DNA of 11,768 nt. Origin: Caulobacteraceae bacterium (lineage in GTDB: Bacteria > Pseudomonadota > Alphaproteobacteria > Caulobacterales > Caulobacteraceae). This document shows positions 6,178-11,768 of this stretch, piece after piece (positions within the stretch are counted from its first letter, which is position 1; each line of letters starts with the position of its first letter). The stretch is from the NCBI GenBank assembly GCA_004144935.1, contig SDZP01000076.1:1-11768 (forward strand). Direction: 5' to 3'. The notes under the pieces were generated by a model, which was not told the origin of the DNA, made no database searches, and saw only the letters and a list, made by a program, of their open reading frames with translations. Both the position numbers and the translations under genes were made by a program.

Positions 6178-7737
6178 CTAGTTGGCCAAGCGGCGCAGGA
6201 AGGACGGGATTTCCAGATCGTCGCCCTCCTCTTCGTGGGCGACGTCCTCGACCGGCTGCGGGGCGGCGCGGCCGCCACCGCCGAAGGCCTGGCGGGCCTG
6301 GGGCGGCGGGGATTGTTCGTAGGCCGCGGGCTGACGGCGACCGCCGAACAGGCTCATCCAGCCCGTCTTGCGCTCTTCGCGGGGCTCGTAGTGCGGGTCC
6401 ATGGCGAAGCCGTCGTCGGCCGGCGACTCGTCGACCAGCGGATCGACGATCAGCGTACGCTGCTGCGGCTGGGCCACGGCGGCGGTGCGGATCTCCGGCT
6501 GGCGAACCGGCTCGTCGAACAGGCCGAAGTCCGAAGACGGGGCAGGCTCGGGCTCGGCGATGGCGGGACCAGCGATGGTCACCGGTTCCGGCCGGGCGGG
6601 CTCGGCTTCGGCGACGGGGGCCGGCTGGCTCCAGTACTGGGCGGCCGGCTCTGGCACGACGGCGACGACGGGCTCGGGCCGGGCGACGGGCGCCGGCTCC
6701 GGGGCGCGCATGTCACCGGCGATCAGCGGCTTGGCGCCGGTGTTGCGGGTGCGGCTGGGCTCGATGGCCGCCATCGAGGCGCCGTCCATGCCGGTGGCGA
6801 CCACCGAGACGCGGATGACGCCTTCGAGGTTCGGATCGAAGGCGGCGCCGAAGATGACGTTGGCGTCCTGGTCGACCTGTTCGGTGATGGCGTTGGCGGC
6901 CTCGTCGACTTCCAGCAGGGTCATGTCCAGACCGCCGGTGACGTTGACCAGCACGGCCTTGGCGCCCTTGAGCGACACTTCGTCGAGCAGCGGGTTGGCG
7001 ATGGCGTTCTGGGCGGCCATCAGGGCGCGGTCCTCGCCGGTCGCCTCGCCGGTGCCCATCATCGCCTTGCCCATCTCGGTCATCACCGTGCGGACGTCGG
7101 CGAAGTCGAGGTTGATCAGGCCGGGCAGGACCATCAGGTCGGTGATCGAGCGGACGCCCGAGTGCAGGACTTGGTCGGCCATTCCGAAGGCCTCCGCGAA
7201 GGTGGTCTTCTCGTTGGCGATGCGGAACAGGTTCTGGTTCGGAATGACGATCAGGGTGTCGACGTAGCGCTGCAGCTCGGCGATCCCCGCGTCGGCCAGG
7301 CGCATGCGGTGGCGGCCTTCGAAGTGGAAGGGCTTGGTCACGACCCCGACGGTCAGGATGCCCCGCTCGCGGGCGCATTTGGCGATGATCGGCGCGGCCC
7401 CGGTACCGGTGCCGCCGCCCATGCCGGCGGTGATGAAGACCATGTGGGCGCCGTCGAGATGCTCGCCGATCTCGACGGTGCTCTCCTCGGCGGCGCTCAT
7501 GCCGACTTCCGGATGGGCGCCGGCGCCGAGGCCCTGCGTCACCTGGACGCCGAGCTGGATGCGCAGCGAGGTCTTGGAGAAGGCAAGCTGTTGCGCGTCT
7601 GTGTTCGCGACGACGAACTCTACGCCCTCGAGGCCGGCCTCGATCATGTTGTTGACGGCATTGCCGCCGGCGCCGCCGACTCCGAAGACCACGATGCGCG
7701 GCTTCAGTTCGGTGGTTTGAGGAGCGTAAAGCTTCAT
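6178..7737 (-). CDS. ftsZ: Cell division protein FtsZ
   Basis: FtsZ is the tubulin-like GTPase that polymerises into the cytokinetic ring. The 519-residue product has the GTPase core (about 12-325): GVGGAGGNAVNNM (19-31), the signature loop GGGTGTG at 107-113, and the T7 catalytic loop NLDFADVRTVM at 209-219. A Pro/Ala/Glu-rich linker of about 175 residues follows, interrupted by GWMSLFGGRR (459-468). The conserved C-terminal peptide DDLEIPSFLRRLAN (506-519) would bind FtsA and other partners. The ATG at 7737 gives MKLYAPQTTELKPRIVVFG, matching relatives; an in-frame upstream extension to 7791 is unlikely. The long linker is typical of Caulobacter-type FtsZ. The gene has its own upstream region with a CtrA box, and is insulated from ftsA by a terminator; the ribosome site is weak. 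Confidence 0.98.
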   Translation of the reverse strand: MKLYAPQTTELKPRIVVFGVGGAGGNAVNNMIEAGLEGVEFVVANTDAQQLAFSKTSLRIQLGVQVTQGLGAGAHPEVGMSAAEESTVEIGEHLDGAHMVFITAGMGGGTGTGAAPIIAKCARERGILTVGVVTKPFHFEGRHRMRLADAGIAELQRYVDTLIVIPNQNLFRIANEKTTFAEAFGMADQVLHSGVRSITDLMVLPGLINLDFADVRTVMTEMGKAMMGTGEATGEDRALMAAQNAIANPLLDEVSLKGAKAVLVNVTGGLDMTLLEVDEAANAITEQVDQDANVIFGAAFDPNLEGVIRVSVVATGMDGASMAAIEPSRTRNTGAKPLIAGDMRAPEPAPVARPEPVVAVVPEPAAQYWSQPAPVAEAEPARPEPVTIAGPAIAEPEPAPSSDFGLFDEPVRQPEIRTAAVAQPQQRTLIVDPLVDESPADDGFAMDPHYEPREERKTGWMSLFGGRRQPAAYEQSPPPQARQAFGGGGRAAPQPVEDVAHEEEGDDLEIPSFLRRLAN

Positions 7738-7834
7738 AGTCTTGGACCCCGCGTCCTGGTGAAGTCGATGGCCACGGCACACAGCGACCACCCGCTGATA
7801 TGCCTTACGACCCGTTAACTAGACGGCCGCCATC

Positions 7835-7850
7835 GTTAATCGGCGGTTAA
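7835..7850 (-). promoter_or_regulatory. CtrA-binding box upstream of ftsZ
   Basis: On the ftsZ strand the sequence is TTAA-CCGCCGA-TTAAC, an exact match to the full CtrA consensus TTAA-N7-TTAAC. It lies about 98 nt upstream of the ftsZ start. In Caulobacter crescentus CtrA is known to repress ftsZ in swarmer cells, so the location is what would be expected if the circuit is conserved. Binding is inferred, not shown. Confidence 0.82.
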
Positions 7851-7862
7851 TTCGATTACCGT

Positions 7863-8044
7863 GAGTCGGCGCATGAGCCAGCCGTGAACTGAGGAAATAT
7901 GTTGCGACATAAGGGCTTGCGCGAATCGCGACGGCTCGTCGCAGCTATCAACAGTTGTGGGTGACGCCGCGTTTTCGGGGATAGTTGAGTCCGAAGTGAG
8001 TCATCTGGATGCAAAACGGCCGCCCCGGACGGGGCGGCCGATTC
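7863..8044. promoter_or_regulatory. Cluster of five GANTC (CcrM-type methylation) sites
   Basis: GAGTC at 7863-7867, GAATC at 7923-7927, GAGTC at 7987-7991 and 7998-8002, and GATTC at 8040-8044: five sites in 182 bp of non-coding DNA. In Caulobacter GANTC is methylated by CcrM, and GcrA uses methylated sites to activate promoters including that of ftsZ. Functional use here is inferred from that knowledge. Confidence 0.6.
8017..8040 (-). terminator. Intrinsic terminator after ftsA
   Basis: CGGCCGCCCC (8017-8026) and GGGGCGGCCG (8031-8040) make a perfect 10-bp stem with a 4-nt loop. On the minus strand it is followed by TTTTGC, and lies 26 nt beyond the ftsA stop codon. This should end the ddl-ftsQ-ftsA message and separate it from ftsZ. 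Confidence 0.88.
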
Positions 8045-8066
8045 ACTTGTGGCGCTGCTGTGCGGC

Positions 8067-9413
8067 CTAGAGGTTATCGCGCAGCCAGCTCAGCGTCTTG
8101 ACGATGCCCGAGGCGTTCGGGTCGACCGGCGCGCGAGGCTTCTTGATGGTGGCCAGCAGCTTGGAGGACACCGCCTCGCGGGGCCCGAAGGCGGCGCGGT
8201 GCAGGATGCCGGCGGCGGCGCAGAAGGCGGGGCCGGTGACGGCGTCGGCCAGGTGCGGCACCCGGCGCGGACGGCCCAGGCGCACCGGGCGGTCGAACAC
8301 CCGGACGGCGACTTCACGCACCCCGGCCAGCTGGCTGGCGCCGCCGGTGAGGATGACGCTGGCGCCGGGCTCGATCATCACGCCGGCGTTCTTGAGGCGG
8401 TCGCGCAGCAGTTCGAGGGTCTCCTCGACGCGCGGGGCGATGATGCCCTTCAGCAGGCTGCGGGGGGCGATGACCGGGCCGGCGCCGGGGTCGTCGCCGC
8501 GCGGCGGGGCCTCGATCATCTCGCGGTCCTCGTTGGCCGAGGCGATGGCGCTGCCGTGCAGGGTCTTGATGCGTTCGGCTCCGGCGCGGCTGGTCGACAG
8601 GCCGCGGGCGATGTCCTGGGTCACATGCTCGCCGCCGACCGGCAGGCTGTCGATGTGGATCAGGCTGCCGTTGGCGAACACCGCCGCCGAGGTGGAGCCG
8701 CCGCCCATGTCGATGCAGACACAGCCCAGCTCCATCTCGTCCTCTTCCAGCGCCGCCAGGGCCGAGACGAACGGCGCGGCCACCACGCCCTCGAACTCCA
8801 GGTGGGCGCGCTCGACGCAGTGGCTGAGGGTCTGGAAGGTGTTCTCGGCGATGGAGACGACCAGCAGCTCGAGCCCGAGGCTCTTGCCGAACATGGCGCG
8901 CGGGTCGCGAACGCCCCTCTGGTTGTCGACCTGCCAGGCGATGGGCAGCAGGTGGATCGGCTTGCGGCCCGGCAGGCGGATCTCGGCCAGGGCGGCGGCG
9001 AGGGCGCGGGAGCAGTCGTTGTCGCTGATCGGCCGTGCGCCGAGCGAGACGCGGGCCGACACCCGGCAGGACGCCAGCTGGCCGCCGGCGGTGGCGACGG
9101 TGACGCTCTGCACGGCGGCCCCGGCGACGCCTTCGGCGCGCTCGACGGCCAGGGCGATGACTTCGGCCGCGTCGTCCATGCTGGCGATTGCCGCGCCCTT
9201 GATGCCGCGCGACTGCACATAGCCGACGCCGGCGGCGGTCAGGGTTCGGTCCGCCTTGCGCACCCCCTCGGGCTTCATGACGAAGCAGGCGACCTTGGAG
9301 GCGCCCAGGTCGACGGCGGCGACCAGGGGCTGGCGGCTGAGGGCCGCCTTCAGCGTGTCCTTGGCCTGGCGGCTCTTGCCTTCGTTACGCGACGCGGTCT
9401 TCAGCACGGACAA
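8067..9413 (-). CDS. ftsA: Cell division protein FtsA
   Basis: FtsA is the actin-like ATPase that tethers FtsZ to the inner membrane and recruits later divisome proteins. With a TTG start at 9413 the product has 448 residues. Seen: phosphate-1 loop VAAVDLGASKVACFV (31-45), the 1C subdomain after it (about 100-185), phosphate-2 CIDMGGGSTSAAVF (233-246), adenosine motif VILTGGASQLAG (353-364), and the C-terminal amphipathic membrane helix SGIVKTLSWLRDNL (435-448). The start is not certain: TTG at 9413 has a GAAGG ribosome site at good distance and lies 13 nt after ftsQ; a GTG two codons on (9407) is the alternative; no in-frame ATG is available near the N-terminus. Tight spacing implies translation coupled with ftsQ. 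A strong terminator follows. Confidence 0.96.
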   Translation of the reverse strand: MSVLKTASRNEGKSRQAKDTLKAALSRQPLVAAVDLGASKVACFVMKPEGVRKADRTLTAAGVGYVQSRGIKGAAIASMDDAAEVIALAVERAEGVAGAAVQSVTVATAGGQLASCRVSARVSLGARPISDNDCSRALAAALAEIRLPGRKPIHLLPIAWQVDNQRGVRDPRAMFGKSLGLELLVVSIAENTFQTLSHCVERAHLEFEGVVAAPFVSALAALEEDEMELGCVCIDMGGGSTSAAVFANGSLIHIDSLPVGGEHVTQDIARGLSTSRAGAERIKTLHGSAIASANEDREMIEAPPRGDDPGAGPVIAPRSLLKGIIAPRVEETLELLRDRLKNAGVMIEPGASVILTGGASQLAGVREVAVRVFDRPVRLGRPRRVPHLADAVTGPAFCAAAGILHRAAFGPREAVSSKLLATIKKPRAPVDPNASGIVKTLSWLRDNL

Positions 9414-9426
9414 AACACCTTCGACA

Positions 9427-10335
9427 TCAAACGCCACCTTCGATCGGTGCGGAAACCTGGGCCGTCTGGCGACGGCGGAAAGCGGGGGCGCCGGGCTCGC
9501 GCAGGTCGATGCGCTCGAGGCCGGCCTCGAGGATCGCATCGCGGCGGTCCAGCAGGTCCAGTTCGATCAGCGCGCTCTCCTCGTCGACGGCGGGGAGCAG
9601 GATGATCGAGCCGTCCTTCAGATGGATGTCCCAGCGGCGCTCGTCGACCCGGACCAGAGCCTCGACGCGGGACTTGAGGCGCGGCCGGCTGGCCACGGAC
9701 TTCAGGATATCGGCGGCGACGGTCTCGGCGCCCTGCCCCACCACCAGTGGCAACTGCGGGAAGGCGGCCGGATCGGCCTCCGGAATGGTGCGGCCGGCCC
9801 CGTCGATGACCAGCAGCCGGCCGTTCTTCTGCCAGACCGCCAGGGCGCCGCGTTCCTTGACCTCGACCATCAGGGTGTTGGGCAGCAGGCGCACGACCTT
9901 GGCGTTCTCGACCCAGCCGACGTTCTCGACGCCCTGGCGCACCGTGGCAAGGTCGAGGCCGAGGATGGCCTGGCCCTTGGCCGGGGCCAGGACGGCGCGG
10001 ATGGCTTCCTCGCCGGCCGGGGTGGCGCCGGCGACGTGGATTTCCTGGACGGTAAAGCCCATGCCGGTGGTCTGGCTTGCGAGACCCTGGGTCAACGAAT
10101 CAGCCAGCGCCCCGCCGCGCCCGCCGGTGGCCAGGGCCACGACCAGGCCCAGCAGCAGGACACCGCCCGCCGCGCCGACGGCGATCTTCGGCGACAGACC
10201 CACGCCGCGCGCCGCGCGCAGCTTCATGGCCGCCTGCCCCCCTTTGGGAGCAGCGGGCTTTACCCTCGGACTATTGGGGCTTTTGCCCCGGGGACTGACG
10301 CTCTTGCGTCCGCCCCCCCGCACCGCCGCGGGCAT
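9427..10335 (-). CDS. ftsQ: Cell division protein FtsQ
   Basis: FtsQ is a bitopic inner-membrane divisome protein with a periplasmic POTRA domain, linking early and late division proteins. The 302-residue product has a basic, Gly/Pro/Lys-rich cytoplasmic tail (1-50), one membrane segment (about 51-70, KIAVGAAGGVLLLGLVVALA), a POTRA domain (about 93-163, FTVQEIHVAGATPAGEEAIR ... LPNTLMVEVKERGALAVW) and the following beta domain (to about 280). The ATG at 10335 is chosen because GGAGG (10342-10346) lies 6 nt upstream; this makes the first 65 nt overlap the end of ddl in another frame. A later ATG at 10227 (MKLRAARG) would avoid the overlap but has a poor ribosome site. ftsA follows 13 nt after the stop. 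Confidence 0.93.
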   Translation of the reverse strand: MPAAVRGGGRKSVSPRGKSPNSPRVKPAAPKGGQAAMKLRAARGVGLSPKIAVGAAGGVLLLGLVVALATGGRGGALADSLTQGLASQTTGMGFTVQEIHVAGATPAGEEAIRAVLAPAKGQAILGLDLATVRQGVENVGWVENAKVVRLLPNTLMVEVKERGALAVWQKNGRLLVIDGAGRTIPEADPAAFPQLPLVVGQGAETVAADILKSVASRPRLKSRVEALVRVDERRWDIHLKDGSIILLPAVDEESALIELDLLDRRDAILEAGLERIDLREPGAPAFRRRQTAQVSAPIEGGV

Positions 10336-11248
10336 ACGCGTCCTCCACGATCCACATGACCAAGTCATCGAACGACACGCCCTGGTGTGCCGCCTGCTCC
10401 GGTGCGAGGGAGGTAGGCGTCATTCCGGGTTGTGTGTTGACCTCCAAGAGAACCAAATCACGCTTAACAGGGTCATAACGAAGATCACTTCTGGTAACCC
10501 CGCGACAACCAAGCGCGGCATGAGCCTGCTCGGCGAGGCGCAAAGCCTTGTCGTAATCGTCTTTCGGCATGCGGGCCGGAATCAGGTGCTGCGAGCCGCC
10601 CTCGCCGTATTTCGCCTCGAAATCGTAGAAGCCGCTGGTTGGCACGATCTCTGTGACGGCCTGGGCGACGCCGTCCATCACCGCCACGGCCAGTTCCAGG
10701 CCATCGATGAAGGGCTCGACCATCACATCTTCGCCATAGGTCCAGGAGTCCGCCACCAGCTCCTGCGGCGGCCGGTTGGCGCCTTCTTTGACGATGAAGA
10801 CGCCGACCGAGCTGCCCTCGGCGTTCGGCTTGACCACGTAGGGCGGCGGCAGGACGTGGTCGCGGGCCACGTCATGGCGATTGAACAGCCCGCCGCCCGG
10901 CACCGTGACGCCGGCGGCGGCCAGCACGGCCTTGGACTTGGCCTTGTCCATGGCCAGCGCGGAGGCCAGCACGCCGCAGTGGGTGTAGGGAATGGCCAGC
11001 GTCTCCAGGATGCCCTGGACACAGCCGTCCTCGCCCCATTCGCCATGCAGGGCATTGAAGCAGACGTCCGGCTTCAGGACGCTCAGCACCTGGGCCAGGT
11101 CGCGGCCGGCGTCGAGGCGGCTGACCTTGGCGCCCAGCCGTTCGAGGGCGTCGGCGCAGGCGGCGCCGGAGACCAGGCTGACCTCCCGCTCCGAGGACAG
11201 GCCGCCCAGCAGGACGGCGACATGGTGGCCCGCGAGCTTGCCGCTCAT
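10271..11248 (-). CDS. ddl: D-alanine--D-alanine ligase
   Basis: Ddl is the cytoplasmic ATP-grasp enzyme that joins two D-alanines for the peptidoglycan pentapeptide. The 325-residue product has LLGGLSSEREVSL (13-25), the Ddl signature ALHGEWGEDGCVQGILE (66-82), the ATP-grasp loop EGSSVGV (144-150), the omega-loop FYDFEAKY (207-214) with Tyr214 as expected for D-Ala rather than D-lactate specificity, SDLRYD (254-259) and the metal-binding LLEVNTQPGMT (267-277). The ATG at 11248 overlaps the stop of the upstream peptidase gene as ATGA. The C-terminal 21 residues overlap ftsQ. Codons for residues about 245-283 are unusually A/T-rich (TTG, GTT, CGT, AGA), unlike the rest of the gene, suggesting a second signal such as an internal promoter there. 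Confidence 0.97.
   Translation of the reverse strand: MSGKLAGHHVAVLLGGLSSEREVSLVSGAACADALERLGAKVSRLDAGRDLAQVLSVLKPDVCFNALHGEWGEDGCVQGILETLAIPYTHCGVLASALAMDKAKSKAVLAAAGVTVPGGGLFNRHDVARDHVLPPPYVVKPNAEGSSVGVFIVKEGANRPPQELVADSWTYGEDVMVEPFIDGLELAVAVMDGVAQAVTEIVPTSGFYDFEAKYGEGGSQHLIPARMPKDDYDKALRLAEQAHAALGCRGVTRSDLRYDPVKRDLVLLEVNTQPGMTPTSLAPEQAAHQGVSFDDLVMWIVEDAYARGGAGGRTQERQSPGQKPQ
10441..10500 (-). promoter_or_regulatory. Candidate ftsQA regulatory region inside ddl
   Basis: Only 28 of these 60 bases are G or C, in a gene that is otherwise strongly GC-rich. The patch starts about 105 nt upstream of the ftsQ ATG. It contains a one-mismatch CtrA box (10464-10479). In C. crescentus ftsQA has a CtrA-activated promoter upstream of ftsQ, so an internal promoter is a reasonable inference. 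I could not identify clear -35/-10 hexamers. Confidence 0.45.
10464..10479 (+). promoter_or_regulatory. Near-consensus CtrA box in ddl
   Basis: The plus strand reads TTAA-CAGGGTC-ATAAC, one base away from TTAA-N7-TTAAC. It lies 129-144 nt upstream of the ftsQ start codon and within the low-GC patch of ddl. The codons it covers (GTT, AAG, CCT, TAT) are atypical for this genome's GC-rich usage, consistent with selection for a site, but chance remains possible. Confidence 0.45.
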
Positions 11249-11768
11249 TTGGCCGCCCCGGGGTTCTCTGGTTGAGGCGCGCGCAGGTCGATGTCGCTGT
11301 CGGCGATCAGGTAGAGCAGGGAGACCCAGACGGCGACGTTCTGGGCCAACTGGCGCGGGTCGACCTTGTCCAGGGTGTCGTCCGGCGAGTGGTGCAGATC
11401 GAAGTAGCGCAGGGCGCTCTGGCTGAGCTGCATCACCGGCACGCCGGCGGTCTGCAGACCCTCGGTGTCGGAGCCGGCGAAGGCGGCGGGGTCGCGGCTG
11501 ACGATGACCTTGAGCGGCGCCATCAGGGCCGGCAGGTCGGCCATTCGCGGATCGGCCACCGCACCCTTGGGCAGGGCGACGCGGTAGATGACGTCGGCGC
11601 CGAGATCGCTTTCGCCAGCCACCACAAAGTTCGCCAGCTCGTTCTTATGGGTGGCAGCGAAGGCGTCGCTGGAGCCGCCGCGCTCCTCGCTGCCCCACAT
11701 GACCACGCGGATGGTGCGGGCCGGATGGCGCGGCAGGTCGCCGATCAGCTTGGCGGCGGCGGTGGTGA
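11245..11768 (-). CDS. M28-family metallopeptidase, C-terminal part (cut by window edge)
   Basis: The last 173 residues of a zinc-dependent M28-type peptidase; the start lies beyond the right edge. Seen: RTIRVVMWGSEERGGSSDAF near the visible N-terminus, the M28 pattern in which the first Glu of the EE pair is the expected catalytic base and the second a metal ligand, and FDLHHSPDDTLDKVDPRQLA close to the C-terminus, whose His is the expected last zinc ligand. This C-terminal pattern resembles carboxypeptidase Q/PGCP-like enzymes, which are usually exported; the signal region is outside the window. It overlaps ddl by ATGA, so the two are translationally coupled. In related dcw clusters murB usually precedes ddl, so a peptidase at this place is unusual. 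A role in trimming peptides is possible but not shown. Confidence 0.88.
   Translation of the reverse strand, partial: TTAAAKLIGDLPRHPARTIRVVMWGSEERGGSSDAFAATHKNELANFVVAGESDLGADVIYRVALPKGAVADPRMADLPALMAPLKVIVSRDPAAFAGSDTEGLQTAGVPVMQLSQSALRYFDLHHSPDDTLDKVDPRQLAQNVAVWVSLLYLIADSDIDLRAPQPENPGAAK

Larger units (their letters stand above)
7738..8066 (-). other. ftsZ upstream regulatory region (329 bp, no gene)
   Basis: No convincing coding sequence is present. From the ftsA side it holds the ftsA terminator (8017-8040), five GANTC sites, small perfect inverted repeats (GCGACG-gct-CGTCGC at 7928-7942; TATGT-tgcg-ACATA at 7898-7911; CAAC-a-GTTG near 7950), a CtrA-type box at 7835-7850 and a lone TTAA in the palindrome GTTAAC at 7814-7819. 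The stretch is clearly lower in GC than the flanking genes. A long ftsZ leader with its promoter here is likely, but I could not fix -35/-10 hexamers. Confidence 0.75.

Noticed and set aside
7738..7791. 18-residue upstream extension of FtsZ
   Set aside because: It needs a non-ATG start and adds sequence not found in FtsZ. The ATG at 7737 yields the family N-terminus.
6085..7818. 577-codon plus-strand open frame opposite ftsZ
   Set aside because: Antisense shadow of ftsZ; Gly/Asp/Val/His-rich with no recognisable family and no ribosome site.
7814..7819. Second CtrA box at GTTAAC
   Set aside because: Only a half-site; no TTAA lies 7 bp away on either side.
7956..7964. DnaA-box-like TGTGGGTGA upstream of ftsZ
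   Set aside because: Two mismatches to TGTGGATAA. DnaA control of ftsZ is known in Caulobacter, but this match is too weak to call.
9425..9427. ATG overlapping the ftsQ stop as the ftsA start
   Set aside because: It is out of frame with FtsA and reaches a stop after eight codons.
8049..9605. 518-codon plus-strand open frame opposite ftsA
   Set aside because: Antisense shadow of ftsA; compositionally biased and without motifs.
1..11768. CRISPR arrays, insertion sequences, tRNA/rRNA genes, toxin-antitoxin or phage genes
   Set aside because: No repeated spacers, transposase motifs, cloverleaf structures or defence-type domains were found; all coding space is explained by the listed genes.

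Overview
The window looks like a chromosomal core region of a high-GC alphaproteobacterium, most likely a member of the Caulobacteraceae (Caulobacter/Phenylobacterium/Brevundimonas group). The reasons are the FtsZ sequence (N-terminal GTPase core, long Pro/Ala/Glu linker, C-terminal DDLEIPSFLRRLAN), a perfect CtrA-type box (TTAA-N7-TTAAC) with several GANTC (CcrM-type) sites upstream of ftsZ, and an alphaproteobacterial SOS box (GTTC-N7-GTTC) upstream of recN. The assignment is from memory of these families; no database was searched.

The backbone, read on the minus strand from high to low coordinates, is the end of the division/cell-wall (dcw) cluster running into the gene string that often follows it in alphaproteobacteria: M28 peptidase (partial) - ddl - ftsQ - ftsA - terminator - ftsZ - [inserted pair] - lpxC - bamD - recN - ligA (partial). 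The M28 gene overlaps ddl by ATGA, ddl overlaps ftsQ by 65 nt, and ftsQ and ftsA are 13 nt apart, so these four look co-transcribed and translationally coupled. A strong intrinsic terminator follows ftsA. The 329-bp gap between ftsA and ftsZ holds the cell-cycle regulatory signals for ftsZ.

Between ftsZ and lpxC sits a small divergent module: a minus-strand NUDIX hydrolase and a plus-strand Tat-exported alpha/beta hydrolase (S33, proline-iminopeptidase-like). They share a 63-bp intergenic region with a 28-bp near-perfect palindrome. The module is closed off by a 12-bp bidirectional terminator on the ftsZ side and a long hairpin on the lpxC side.

The genes cover peptidoglycan precursor synthesis (Ddl), divisome assembly (FtsQ, FtsA, FtsZ), lipid A synthesis (LpxC), outer-membrane protein assembly (BamD) and DNA repair and replication (RecN, LigA). 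No CRISPR array, IS element, tRNA or rRNA was seen. I found no wholly new system. The observations most worth a second look are regulatory: the ftsZ upstream region, a low-GC patch inside ddl carrying a near-CtrA box (candidate ftsQA promoter), the LexA box on recN, and the palindrome in the inserted module.
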